Assembly (NCBI GenBank): GCA_015056915.1
Contig: SVFK01000004.1
Span: 62,001-126,000 of the forward strand
Direction of reading: 5' to 3'
DNA from: Lachnospiraceae bacterium
Lineage (GTDB): Bacteria; Bacillota; Clostridia; Lachnospirales; Lachnospiraceae
DNA: 64,000 nucleotides
The notes beneath the pieces are model-generated. The model did not search any database. It was not told the DNA's origin and saw only the letters and a list, made by a program, of their open reading frames with translations. Both the position numbers and the translations under genes were made by a program. Below are positions 37,524 through 48,020 of this stretch, in pieces (the stretch's first letter is position 1; each line of letters opens with the position of its first letter).

Positions 37524-38597
37524 TCATTTTCCTCCAGTACTATAAAAACTATCAATCTGTGAATTCATGCATGCAACGACATCTCCATGTGAAACATAGA
37601 TTTTAGCCCACTCTATCGTTTTTTCTATAGCTTCATTTATTTTCCAATGCGGTTTCCAGCCGAACACAGTTTTAATCTTTGAACAATCTAATTTCAAAAA
37701 ATTAGCTTCATGAGGTCCTTCTACCGATTTATCAAGCCAGTGCCCATCACCCCATTCCTCACAAAACATGCTTACAAGCTCTCCTGTCGTAATACAATCA
37801 CTATCATCCGGTCCGACATTATAAAATCCAGCAAAACGTTTATCCTTATATTGTCTTTCTGCAATTAATAAATACACTGCAAGAGGTTCCAATACGTGTT
37901 GGTATGGTCTTATCGAATAAGGATTTCTCACTAAAATGTCTTGTTCCTTGATTACTGCACGAATACAATCAGGAATAATTCTGTCTTCAGCAAAGTCCCC
38001 TCCGCCAATCACATTTCCCGCTCTTGCGGTAGAAACAGCAATTCCCATATCTTGAAAAAAAGAATTAATATAGCTATGTGTTACCAATTCTGAACAAGAC
38101 TTACTATTTGAATAAGGATCATATCCATCCAAAGGTTCATTTTCCCTATATCCCCATTCCCATTCATTATTTCTATATACCTTATCGGTCGTGACATTAA
38201 CAAATGATTTGACACAAGGATTTAATCTCACACATTCACATACATTAACCGTTCCCATCACATTGGTTTCGTAAGTATATCTGGGTTCACTATATGACTT
38301 ACGCACTAGAGGTTGCGCAGCTAAATGAAATACTATCTCCGGTTGTGCCGATTCAAACACTGCTTGCAAATGTCCAAAATCTCGGATATCTCCTATAACA
38401 GATTCCATGTGTTCCTGAACCTTGGACAACTCAAACAAATTTGGTTGTGTTGGTGGTTCTAACGCGTAACCCGTGACAATAGCACCTGCATTAATTAACA
38501 TTTTACAAAGCCATGTTCCTTTAAAGCCAGTATGACCTGTAACAAGCACTTTTCGACCTTTATAAAATTCCAGTTTCTTTTCTACCACACTTTCCAT
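37524..38597 (-). CDS. rfbG: CDP-glucose 4,6-dehydratase
   Basis: GRKVLVTGHTGFKGTWLCKMLINAGAIVTGYALEPPTQPNLFE; AAQPLVRKSYSEPRYTYETNVMGT. Confidence 0.92.
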   Translation of the reverse strand: MESVVEKKLEFYKGRKVLVTGHTGFKGTWLCKMLINAGAIVTGYALEPPTQPNLFELSKVQEHMESVIGDIRDFGHLQAVFESAQPEIVFHLAAQPLVRKSYSEPRYTYETNVMGTVNVCECVRLNPCVKSFVNVTTDKVYRNNEWEWGYRENEPLDGYDPYSNSKSCSELVTHSYINSFFQDMGIAVSTARAGNVIGGGDFAEDRIIPDCIRAVIKEQDILVRNPYSIRPYQHVLEPLAVYLLIAERQYKDKRFAGFYNVGPDDSDCITTGELVSMFCEEWGDGHWLDKSVEGPHEANFLKLDCSKIKTVFGWKPHWKINEAIEKTIEWAKIYVSHGDVVACMNSQIDSFYSTGGK

Positions 38598-39355
38598 GGT
38601 GCCTTCTTTTCCTCCCACATTTTTTCCAGCTTCTGCTTATCCTTTAGAGTATCCATACACTGCCAAAATCCTCTATGCTTATAACACATTAACTCACCCA
38701 TTTTTGCAAGCTGTTCTAACGGTTCTCTTTCAAACATAATGTGATCACCCTCAATATAATCAAGCACTTGAGGTTCTAACACCATAAAACCTCCATTAAT
38801 CCATCCCATATCATCTTTGCTCTTTTCACGGAAAGATTTAATCATATGATTTTCTATATCCATTACTCCGAAACGACCTTCTGGCAATACCGCTGACAAT
38901 GTGGCCAGATGCTTAGATTGCTTATGAAAGTTTACCAACTCATTGATATTGACATCCGCAACACCATCACCATAAGTCATTAGAAAAGGTTCATCACCTA
39001 TATACTCCTTAACCCGCTTTAAACGACCACCCGTCATAGTATCCAGTCCCGTATCGATAACACTCACTTTCCAAGGCTCTGCATGCTCAGTATGCACAAT
39101 CATTTTATCTCCCGAAGTGAAATCGAATGTAACATCACTGTTATATAAGAAATAATCAGAAAACCATTTCTTAATGGCCTCTTGTTTATATCCTGCACAA
39201 ATAATAAATTCATTAAAACCGTAAAAAGAATACAGCTTCATGATATGCCATAAAATAGGTTTTCCTCCACCTATTTCTATCATCGGTTTTGGAAGAAACT
39301 GACTTTCTTCCGAAATCCTTGTTCCATATCCACCTGCTAATATTACTACCTTCAT
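38582..39355 (-). CDS. rfbF: Glucose-1-phosphate cytidylyltransferase
   Basis: MKVVILAGGYGTRISEESQFLPKPMIEIGGGKPILWHIMKLYSFYGFNEFIICAGYK. Confidence 0.93.
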   Translation of the reverse strand: MKVVILAGGYGTRISEESQFLPKPMIEIGGGKPILWHIMKLYSFYGFNEFIICAGYKQEAIKKWFSDYFLYNSDVTFDFTSGDKMIVHTEHAEPWKVSVIDTGLDTMTGGRLKRVKEYIGDEPFLMTYGDGVADVNINELVNFHKQSKHLATLSAVLPEGRFGVMDIENHMIKSFREKSKDDMGWINGGFMVLEPQVLDYIEGDHIMFEREPLEQLAKMGELMCYKHRGFWQCMDTLKDKQKLEKMWEEKKAPWKVW

Positions 39356-39441
39356 GTGGTCTCCTCTCTAATTGTAATTTAATGTTTTCTAAAGTTTTTC
39401 ATTCTATTTTCCATACAAAATGACAGTTTCAGATTTTAACT

Positions 39442-41598
39442 TTATAGGAAATCCGACAAATGAACTATAATATAATCTTCTGTCTCCAAAATGCATCCTT
39501 CTTCCGGCCACAATGGCATATCTTTAGCTATTTCCTGGGCCATTAGGTTACTCTTTTCATTTCCCACCTTAAATGGGAATCCCAAATAATTAAATAAGTA
39601 TACTTTGTATACATGGCTCCTTAAGAAAATAGAACGTCCTTCCATTCCGACTTCATTTAATATTGGTGTCTGATGTCTATACTTACCTACAACATATAAT
39701 GGTTTATTAGCTTCAGCATTTCCGACTTCTTTTACAATGGCTGTACCCATTTCATATCCCAATTCCATATCTAGCTCGGAGATTATGTGTGCACTGTAAT
39801 AAATTCTATTAACAATATCCACTTGTCTTATTAATACAAAACAGGTGAGTATAACGACCAAATAGTATGCTATCTTTTTCCCTTTTAACTTCGATGCATA
39901 TTGCATACAAAAAAACCACATAAAGGCAATCAACAACATTACTGCCATATGCGTTCCCCAATGTAAAATCCCCCCTAAGGCAATGGATACCGCAAATGCT
40001 GCCAAAATTGTAATCAGTCCCAACATTATTGCAATAAGTTTTCTCACTACACCTTTCTGCTTTATACACATAATGCACAAAACAAAAATATACAATACAA
40101 TTCCTAACAACATATATTGATTTCCAGGTGTCTTTTCAGAAACAAAAATATTACTTATACCACTCAGTAAATTACCAATTGTTGTTCCTATAGGTTCCTT
40201 TCCCCATGCGATAAATGCATCCGTATATGAGGATTTCTCAATCACATTTGCCACTATAATTTTATCACAAAAAACATATATCAATAGGCCACTCAAAAAA
40301 ACTTCAACATGTATCTTAAGTCGATTTACCAATTCTTTAATGGTACATTTTTGATTTTCTAAAAACCAAACAAGAATACAAATACATGTTCCCAAAATAA
40401 AATCATTAACATGGCATTGATAAACTGAAATTCCAAACGATACAAAAATGGCGGCTACAGCAAACCCTATTTTGTTATCCTGCTTACAACATTGTAACAC
40501 AATCAAAAGGGCCAATGCAGCACTAAACATTGCACATGCAGACGATGAGTTCAAAATTGAATATCCTATAAATGCCGTAGATGCATATGGTACAGACATA
40601 AATATACCACAAAACAGAATTTGTAAAATTCTATTTACCCTCTTTTGAAACAAATCATCAAAAATTATACACCATGTCCACGCTGTTAACAACAAGAAAA
40701 GCACCGTAACAATCATTGTATAAGTTGGAGTAAAAATACCTTCAAACATAAACAGCTTCCTAAAAAGCCAATTTCCATATCTCCCTATTACTAAAAAGAA
40801 ATTTTGTATATTGACATCCACATCTATGCCATATACGTTTCCCCCTAAAGTTGCTAATGCTAATTCTCTTTCTTCATCTCCTCCTAATGTAAAATTGAAA
40901 ATTTCATACCCAAAGATGACAATTCCCAGTATAACCGTTCCACAAAGCGTAGCCTTACGTTCCACAAAAAAAATCTTGTATTTTTCCACAATTTCCAGAC
41001 TACACTCTTTGATTCCTCTTCTATGTTTATTAAAAAATATTGCACTCACGGCAATCAAAAAAATCGCTACTATATACTGCATCCAAAAATCTGATAAATC
41101 ATTGCCCATATACATAGTATCATATAATTCAACACCAGAAATTTCCACCGAAACATCTTTGAGTGACGTTAAATCTATTCGCAGTTTTTCATAATCTTTT
41201 GTTGGAATTTCTATTGTGTTATTTCCAACAACCAAGCTAAATTTAACGCTTCTTTCATAATCAAACGGCTCTCCTTCATTGGCCCAAAAAATTTGTGCGC
41301 AATCCCGTCTTCCATTTACGCCGGTAATATTGGCAACATTAATGCTTACGTATTTTTGAGGGGCACTAATGGCAATCTCTACCCTTGAGTCCTCTGACAA
41401 AGAAGTAATTTTATTTCCTTCCACCGCCAAATCTTTAACCTTTGCCAAAATTTCTTCATTGCCTATTTTAATAGGTTTTTCCTGTCTGATTGCTTCAAAA
41501 GATAATGTGCCCCAATTCACAAAAGATAAAACCACATATGTTAACAGTAGCACTATAATACAAGTAAGACTCCCTAAAATAAGTTTATGTTTTTTCAT
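39442..41598 (-). CDS. GtrII-like glucosyltransferase-domain membrane protein with N-terminal extracytoplasmic domain
   Basis: FNFTLGGDEERELALATLGGNVYGIDVDVNIQNFFLVIGRYGNWLFRKLF; about 12 TM helices; N-terminal TM, beta-rich domain, TM. Confidence 0.7.
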   Translation of the reverse strand: MKKHKLILGSLTCIIVLLLTYVVLSFVNWGTLSFEAIRQEKPIKIGNEEILAKVKDLAVEGNKITSLSEDSRVEIAISAPQKYVSINVANITGVNGRRDCAQIFWANEGEPFDYERSVKFSLVVGNNTIEIPTKDYEKLRIDLTSLKDVSVEISGVELYDTMYMGNDLSDFWMQYIVAIFLIAVSAIFFNKHRRGIKECSLEIVEKYKIFFVERKATLCGTVILGIVIFGYEIFNFTLGGDEERELALATLGGNVYGIDVDVNIQNFFLVIGRYGNWLFRKLFMFEGIFTPTYTMIVTVLFLLLTAWTWCIIFDDLFQKRVNRILQILFCGIFMSVPYASTAFIGYSILNSSSACAMFSAALALLIVLQCCKQDNKIGFAVAAIFVSFGISVYQCHVNDFILGTCICILVWFLENQKCTIKELVNRLKIHVEVFLSGLLIYVFCDKIIVANVIEKSSYTDAFIAWGKEPIGTTIGNLLSGISNIFVSEKTPGNQYMLLGIVLYIFVLCIMCIKQKGVVRKLIAIMLGLITILAAFAVSIALGGILHWGTHMAVMLLIAFMWFFCMQYASKLKGKKIAYYLVVILTCFVLIRQVDIVNRIYYSAHIISELDMELGYEMGTAIVKEVGNAEANKPLYVVGKYRHQTPILNEVGMEGRSIFLRSHVYKVYLFNYLGFPFKVGNEKSNLMAQEIAKDMPLWPEEGCILETEDYIIVHLSDFL

Positions 41599-41656
41599 CC
41601 AATTTTCTCCTTATATCTGCTTATTATCTTTAGAAACTTTTTTCCAGTTCTCCTCG

Positions 41657-42505
41657 CTAAACAAAAGGTATCTTTCCACCTTTCTTCTCTATCCTCTCAA
41701 AAGAATCCTTATGAAAAACATACTTGGTTGGTTCATATTTCTCAAAACCATCTTCAATTCTTTTTCTAAGCTTAGAAATACACTTCTCAGGATTTGTTAT
41801 ATCAATCCCCTTCAAAACATCAGGACCATACTCCCACCATTTTAGTTCTAATAATGCTTCAATAACTTCATCTGAAAAACGCCTTTTAATAACTTTAGCG
41901 GGCACTCCGCCTACAACCGTATATGGCGGTACATCTTTTGTGACTACGCTTCCGGCCGCTACTATAGCTCCGTCGCCAATTTTAACGCCTAACAAAATCT
42001 GGGCTCCAGTACCAATCCATACATCATTGCCAATTACCACTGTATCTTTTTTCTTCAATTCCTTGATTCTTTGCTGTTTATGTGTTTCTCTACGTTCCTC
42101 GGCAGAAATGGAATGAAACTGGTCTGCCCATGGGCATACCGGTGTGTCAAACAATAAATGTGACGTAATTGATTTCGTCGGTCTGTTTACCAGACCAATG
42201 GTAACACCGCGATTAATCATGCAGAATCTTCCAATTTCCTCTGCACAATTAATAAGCGTATCAGCTCCTGAAAAATAACCAAATGCTCCTACTTTTTTTG
42301 CATTTAACGTCACGCCCGGATTAAAACAAATAGGTGTTTCCAGTACTACTCCGTCTATTTTATTAGCAATAGTGCTATCTCCATACGTACATATTTCATC
42401 CTTATATATTTCGTAACCCTGTCTTTTTGCACCTATTATCATGCTATACCTCCTGGCAAAACCTATTTGTAGAAAATACAGATTCTCATCGACCAAACAG
42501 TACAC
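41657..42505 (-). CDS. CatB-like hexapeptide acyltransferase
   Basis: [56 protein letters not shown]. Confidence 0.88.
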   Translation of the reverse strand: MYCLVDENLYFLQIGFARRYSMIIGAKRQGYEIYKDEICTYGDSTIANKIDGVVLETPICFNPGVTLNAKKVGAFGYFSGADTLINCAEEIGRFCMINRGVTIGLVNRPTKSITSHLLFDTPVCPWADQFHSISAEERRETHKQQRIKELKKKDTVVIGNDVWIGTGAQILLGVKIGDGAIVAAGSVVTKDVPPYTVVGGVPAKVIKRRFSDEVIEALLELKWWEYGPDVLKGIDITNPEKCISKLRKRIEDGFEKYEPTKYVFHKDSFERIEKKGGKIPFV

Positions 42506-42519
42506 ATCAATTCTGCTTT

Positions 42520-43638
42520 TTACAATTTTATTTTATCACCTAAAATTTTATCATATTCCGGTGGAGAGAATTCACCCGAACCATTCTCACTGGTAAAGGT
42601 CATTTCTCCGAAATATACCGTTTGATTAATATAATACAAATCCACTCGTACAAATGAAAATCCTGCACTTAATGTCTCTGCAATTCTTATCATTTCGTCC
42701 AGTTTTTCCGGCTTCTCAGGAGTTATCGGCGTCTCCGGAAACTGCAATCTAAAAGGCTGCACATTCCACTCACGATCAAATATTGCTCTTGTATAATTAG
42801 TATGTCTGTCACTATCCACCCACACATACTCTACCTTGCCGCCAAAGCAAAGAAACTTATAATCCCGCAGCTGATCGCCTGTTGCCAAAAAACTTTCTGC
42901 AAGTATCACCGGTTTTATGTTCTTATAATGCATTTCCAAGCCGGCCGTAAAAGCATAATTAGTATTCATCCATTTATTGATTTTACGCCTTGCTGTGCTT
43001 CTGTCAAAATCCTTTTTGTCATTTACAATAACATTCATTCCGCTTCCGTGATTGCACTTTAACACAAATTTTTCCGGCAAAAGATCAAAATCAATGTCAT
43101 CAAATTTTTCCCATGTACCAAGTAGCGGAATCAGGTATTGTGATCCAATCTTCTCCTCCACCCATTTTCTCACACGATACTTGTCTGCCAATAAAGATTT
43201 TAATTCTGTTGAATCATTTAGCTTCATCCATGTGATTTTTTCACTTAGCGTTACAGGATTTTCAAAATTAACATCCTTACCATTTTTCCTCTTGTAAAAA
43301 TCTTTCAATTCCTGCTCATATAATTCAGGCGGCAGAGAACAATTATACTCATATTCTTTTTGCTGTATATCCTCCATAACACTGGGATACATCTTATCGC
43401 ATTGCTTAATTAACTGACCTATCTTCTTGGAATATTTTTCATGATTGTTTACATTTCTTTTCTCATTCCTTAAGACAGTTATCGTCAGTTCTTTTATCTG
43501 TTTCTCTAATTGTTTCTGCAACTCTTTATATTCACGGATTGTCTCTTGAAGACTCTGTATTTCAGCTTGCATCTGTTCAAGTTGTAAGCTTGTAGCATTA
43601 ATTTTTAATTTTCTGAATGCTTTCTTTAATACACTCAT
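42520..43638 (-). CDS. TupA-like ATP-grasp protein with N-terminal coiled coil
   Basis: [66 protein letters not shown]-terminal [35 protein letters not shown]. Confidence 0.8.
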   Translation of the reverse strand: MSVLKKAFRKLKINATSLQLEQMQAEIQSLQETIREYKELQKQLEKQIKELTITVLRNEKRNVNNHEKYSKKIGQLIKQCDKMYPSVMEDIQQKEYEYNCSLPPELYEQELKDFYKRKNGKDVNFENPVTLSEKITWMKLNDSTELKSLLADKYRVRKWVEEKIGSQYLIPLLGTWEKFDDIDFDLLPEKFVLKCNHGSGMNVIVNDKKDFDRSTARRKINKWMNTNYAFTAGLEMHYKNIKPVILAESFLATGDQLRDYKFLCFGGKVEYVWVDSDRHTNYTRAIFDREWNVQPFRLQFPETPITPEKPEKLDEMIRIAETLSAGFSFVRVDLYYINQTVYFGEMTFTSENGSGEFSPPEYDKILGDKIKL

Positions 43639-43650
43639 TTTCCCCCTCCT

Positions 43651-45999
43651 TTATCTGACAAACATACTGTTTAACGTCTGAATTTCGCTCATGGCAGCCT
43701 TCATCACATTATAATCTTTCGCTGTTTGAAGACCATTCCTTTGTAACTCCTGCAGCTTCTCAGGAGCATCAATAACTGCACACATCCTTTCATATACCAA
43801 ATCTTCATCTAAGGTATCTACCACAATAGCATTCTCATTATCCACAGCATACTTATCTACGCCACCTTCTTCCGGCATAACTGCAACGCAACCCAAACAC
43901 ATACTCTCCAAGCCAGTTCTGCCAAATGCCTGATATGTGGACATATCTAAGAACATGTGCGATTTCGCCAGTAAATCTGCCACTTCCCATCTCTTTAAGA
44001 TACCCAGATTGGTATATTCAAATTGAGCTACATCACCTAATGCAACAATCTCGTCCGTTCCACAGCCGAAAAGCTTGACCTCAATCTTTTCCCCATACTT
44101 TTCCTTCAGCATTTTCAGCACCTGCATTGTACCTATCGGATTTCTTCTTTCCGTTTTAGGTCTTATCATTGCAGCTATTTGAATAGGCATACTAATGTCT
44201 TTTTCTTCGATTACATACGGATTGTACATTGCAATATCAATACTGGGCTCAACAATATTGACTTTTCTTCCGTGCTCTTTCTCCACGGTATTAGCAATCC
44301 ATTTTGTCTTTGCAAACATACAGATGTCGTCTAATAATGTATAAGAATCTCTTGCTTCTTTCCAATAATCCTCCGTTTCATCAAAAAACATCGGTTCATA
44401 ATCCTGAATGTAATAACCAAATTTTTTATCAGAATATTTCTCACTAATTGTTTTTAAACTTTTAACTGTTGTAAATATGGTTCCAATAATAATATCAAAT
44501 TCCCCAACAGCTTCCAACAGACTCTTCTCAGACTTCTTCTGAAAATATCTTACATAGGGTACCAATTCGGGGTAATTTTTTTCAAATTCCTCTTTATAGT
44601 TAATGCTATTAACTACAAAAGCTTCTACTCCCAGCTTTCTCATGCCCATAACTTCCTGACACACTGAATTTGCGCCACCACTACCGCCGCGTGCCGTCAG
44701 AAGAAACGCAATTTTCTTATCCAAAATAGGCATATTTAAAATCTCTTGCTGCTTTTCAAGAATTCTCTTTCTTGCCAATTCTAATTCTAAACATACTTGC
44801 ATTTCAGAATCCAGGTTACAATACATATCGCCATGCTTCTCTTTTAATTTACCTTTGGATTCCTGACCCAATTCCTTTCGAGTCTTATGCGAAAAGCTTT
44901 TTGACTTTTCATGGAAAATATAGGTGTCATCCACAATATGAAGCTCAAATCCCTTCTTTCTGGCACGCAAGCAATAATCCACCTCTTCACCATATCCTCT
45001 GGGGAAGCTTTCTTCGTCCAAATAACCTATTGTGTCAATTACCTGACGACTAATCATAAAGCAAAAACCATTCAGTACAGCAGCCTGAGGATAAGCATGT
45101 GTCGATGTTGTCTCTACAATTTGTCCCATCATTTCCAAAGTAATACCATCTTCCAAGGTGTTAATTTTCCAATCACCGGTTACCAAATCATGCACCTCAG
45201 GTACGCTCTGATAACTTGCGGCATTAGACAAAGGACTGACAATACCCGCTTTCTCATTATTCCTAAAGCAGGTAATCATTTTTTCTACCCAACCCGCGGT
45301 AACAATCGTATCACTGTTAAGCAAAATCACATAGTCGCTTTCAGATGCATGTAATCCCTTATTGGCAGCCTTGGTATAACCGGAAGCCTCCTCATTGCGA
45401 AGTAATTTTACCCCTGTAATCTCGGCAAACTTAGCCACATAATCTCGGGTTGCTTCGTCACTTCCGTCATCCACTAATATGATTTCATAAGGAAACGTGC
45501 GATTCTCCCATAATGACAACAAGCATTCTTCCACATCATAAAGCGCATTATGAATACATACCACTACTGAAACGGTGGTGGTTTTCCCATTAATATCAAA
45601 TAAATTCTCCACCATTGCATTACCGGCTTCCGGATATGTTAATTCACGATTCTCTTCATTTACTTCAACTTCTTGTATTACTATCTGCTGTTCAACAGTA
45701 TTTCTGGCAAAAATCATTCGATAGATTTTTCTGACTGCCCTATAGGGCAATTTGATAACCCACATGATTTTTGAGAGTATTTTCTTAATGAAATTGCCCA
45801 AACGAAGCCATCTTGACCGCTCCATTAACTGTAATTTTCTCTCCAGCTCTCTTACTTTCTTTCTGGCATCTTTCGCTTGTTGTCTTAGCTTTTGATTATC
45901 ACTTTTTAACTTCTTAATCTCATTATCTTTCTTAAGAAGTAGTTGCTCGATTTGATTATCTCGCTCCATTCCCTTTTGTATCCTCCTACTAGTTCGCAT
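43651..45999 (-). CDS. Bifunctional glycosyltransferase (GT2 + GT4) with N-terminal coiled coil
   Basis: VVVCIHNALYDVEECLLSLWENRTFPYEIILVDDGSD...; GT4-like C-terminal half (ADLLAKSHMFLDMSTYQAFGRTGLESMCLGCVAVMPEEGG); N-terminal heptad-rich region. Confidence 0.85.
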   Translation of the reverse strand: MRTSRRIQKGMERDNQIEQLLLKKDNEIKKLKSDNQKLRQQAKDARKKVRELERKLQLMERSRWLRLGNFIKKILSKIMWVIKLPYRAVRKIYRMIFARNTVEQQIVIQEVEVNEENRELTYPEAGNAMVENLFDINGKTTTVSVVVCIHNALYDVEECLLSLWENRTFPYEIILVDDGSDEATRDYVAKFAEITGVKLLRNEEASGYTKAANKGLHASESDYVILLNSDTIVTAGWVEKMITCFRNNEKAGIVSPLSNAASYQSVPEVHDLVTGDWKINTLEDGITLEMMGQIVETTSTHAYPQAAVLNGFCFMISRQVIDTIGYLDEESFPRGYGEEVDYCLRARKKGFELHIVDDTYIFHEKSKSFSHKTRKELGQESKGKLKEKHGDMYCNLDSEMQVCLELELARKRILEKQQEILNMPILDKKIAFLLTARGGSGGANSVCQEVMGMRKLGVEAFVVNSINYKEEFEKNYPELVPYVRYFQKKSEKSLLEAVGEFDIIIGTIFTTVKSLKTISEKYSDKKFGYYIQDYEPMFFDETEDYWKEARDSYTLLDDICMFAKTKWIANTVEKEHGRKVNIVEPSIDIAMYNPYVIEEKDISMPIQIAAMIRPKTERRNPIGTMQVLKMLKEKYGEKIEVKLFGCGTDEIVALGDVAQFEYTNLGILKRWEVADLLAKSHMFLDMSTYQAFGRTGLESMCLGCVAVMPEEGGVDKYAVDNENAIVVDTLDEDLVYERMCAVIDAPEKLQELQRNGLQTAKDYNVMKAAMSEIQTLNSMFVR

Positions 46000-46501
46000 A
46001 TTTCTTTCTAACTAATGTAATTATCCTTTGAATTGTACATAATACAAATAATCCCAAAACAATATACCACAGATTGGGCCAGTTTATATAATTTCCCTGT
46101 GCTAAATATAGGTGATTAATAAAAATATCATGTTCACTTTCATATTGCATGCGCGTCACTTCTTCATTCAACTCACCGATATTGTTATATCCTACACGCA
46201 GGATATAATCTTTTTCTTTTACCACTTCATTGTCCTTATTATAAAAAGACAGCTTCACCGTTTCCTGCTTTTGCGGCAGTTCTGAAATCTCTATAATCAA
46301 ATTCTCTGTTTGAGATATTGAAGCCTCAATATTATTGTCGCCCTGTTCCATAGGAATCTCGACCAACTCGTCTCCCTTGAATAAAGTGCCGATTCCTTTC
46401 CATCCACTCAGCGAAATAAAAGCATACACAAAGCATAAAATCAAAACAAGAATAAACCATTTAATATGCTTTAACACTTTTTCCTTTAGATATGTCTTCA
46501 T
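45989..46501 (-). CDS. Small membrane protein: TM, extracytoplasmic beta-rich domain, TM (unknown function)
   Basis: IKWFILVLILCFVYAFISLSGW ... NWPNLWYIVLGLFVLCTIQRIITLVRKK; overlaps the wzt-like gene end by 41 nt. Confidence 0.6.
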   Translation of the reverse strand: MKTYLKEKVLKHIKWFILVLILCFVYAFISLSGWKGIGTLFKGDELVEIPMEQGDNNIEASISQTENLIIEISELPQKQETVKLSFYNKDNEVVKEKDYILRVGYNNIGELNEEVTRMQYESEHDIFINHLYLAQGNYINWPNLWYIVLGLFVLCTIQRIITLVRKKYAN

Positions 46502-47207
46502 TATACAGTCTCAATCCTTCCTGTACATTACCATCAAATGCAATGCATCCGTCTTTTATATATATAACCCTACTGCAGAATCTTTCAATCAAAGCATCTG
46601 AATGCGAAGAAAAGATTACTGCCTTACCTGCTCTGAATAATTCTTTTACCTTTGTCTTAGACTTTTCTTGAAATGCTTTATCTCCCACAGCCAACACTTC
46701 ATCAATAATCACAATATCCGGGTTACAATAAACCGCCAACGCAAATCCTAATCTTGCTGACATACCAGAAGAATACATTCTGACCGGCCGGTCAAAATAT
46801 TCACCTAAGTCAACAAATTCTTCTATGTCACCAATAATCTCGTCTATCTCCGTTCTGGACATTCCCATTATGGTTCCTTTATAGTAAATGTTTTTGCGTC
46901 CTGAATAGTCCGGATTAAATCCCGCCGACAAGTTAATCAGCGCACCCACTTTTCCTTCTACGGTTATTTTTCCCGATGTCGGATAAGTGATTCCTGCTAT
47001 AATCTTCATCAGTGTCGATTTTCCTGCACCATTTACTCCAATTAATCCAACAACCTCTCCGTCATCCACGGTAAACGAAAGATTCTTTAAGGTCTCTCTT
47101 GTTTTCTTATAGCCACGTCCTGTAAAAATCCAACGAAGAACCTTCCAATCCTTATCAAACAGGTAAAAGGTTTTGGTGAGATTTTCAACTTTAATTTTAG
47201 TACCCAT
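46461..47207 (-). CDS. Polysaccharide ABC transporter ATPase (Wzt/TagH-like, no C-terminal carbohydrate-binding domain)
   Basis: VVGLIGVNGAGKSTLMKIIAGITYPTSGKI; MYSSGMSARLGFALA; IVIIDEVLAVGD. Confidence 0.9.
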   Translation of the reverse strand: MGTKIKVENLTKTFYLFDKDWKVLRWIFTGRGYKKTRETLKNLSFTVDDGEVVGLIGVNGAGKSTLMKIIAGITYPTSGKITVEGKVGALINLSAGFNPDYSGRKNIYYKGTIMGMSRTEIDEIIGDIEEFVDLGEYFDRPVRMYSSGMSARLGFALAVYCNPDIVIIDEVLAVGDKAFQEKSKTKVKELFRAGKAVIFSSHSDALIERFCSRVIYIKDGCIAFDGNVQEGLRLYNEDISKGKSVKAY

Positions 47208-47218
47208 ACTGTTCCTTC

Positions 47219-48019
47219 CTACACAAAATCAGCATAATGCTTTTTCAATTTATATTGGGTAAAGCTTCCAAGACAGAATAAAACAACAATACATACCCAA
47301 AAATAAACTGTATATCCAACATCCTGTGTCATACCTTGTACAAAGGCATCACGAAAACCTTTAACGATATAAACCATCGGATTCACTCGCAGTAACACAT
47401 GAATCAAAACATTATCTACCTTATCAAAATTCCACATAATAGGTAGCGAGTATACCATTACACGCACTATGGCCTGATATAACTGATGAAAGTCCTCTGA
47501 CACAGCCACAAATGCAGAAAGCAATAAATTCATTGTTACCATCAGACATACTAATGCAAAAAAGTAATACAAGAAAAGCAATATACTAAAGCACTGTAAA
47601 TACCCAAACACAGTTGTTATTAACAAAAGAATAAAAAATGTAAAAAAACGCCTAAACACAATACTTAACACTTCGATGGTGGGCAATATGGTAACCGGGA
47701 ATCGTATACTTTGCACAATTCCCTTATTCGCTATAATTGCTCTGCTTCCTTGGTTCAACGCATCGCTTAAGAAAAACCAAGGAATCAAGCCGGTAAGCAA
47801 GTATACAATACTGTTCATACCATCAACATTAGCATATCCTGAGATGAGTAAACGAAACATAATGAACACCAAGATATATACTATGTCGTGGAAATATGTC
47901 CAGAGCAAGCCCAAACTACTTCGAACCGTCTGCTTCTCTGTATTAATCAATGCCATTTTGATAATTTGTCGATAATTATCAAAATGCTCCTTTACCACAA
48001 ATTTTATTGCTTCTATCAT
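47219..48019 (-). CDS. Polysaccharide ABC transporter permease (Wzm/TagG-like)
   Basis: SLGLLWTYFHDIVYILVFIMFRLL; LTGLIPWFFLSDALNQGSRAIIANKGIVQSIRFPVTILP. Confidence 0.9.
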   Translation of the reverse strand: MIEAIKFVVKEHFDNYRQIIKMALINTEKQTVRSSLGLLWTYFHDIVYILVFIMFRLLISGYANVDGMNSIVYLLTGLIPWFFLSDALNQGSRAIIANKGIVQSIRFPVTILPTIEVLSIVFRRFFTFFILLLITTVFGYLQCFSILLFLYYFFALVCLMVTMNLLLSAFVAVSEDFHQLYQAIVRVMVYSLPIMWNFDKVDNVLIHVLLRVNPMVYIVKGFRDAFVQGMTQDVGYTVYFWVCIVVLFCLGSFTQYKLKKHYADFV

Positions 48020-48020
48020 T

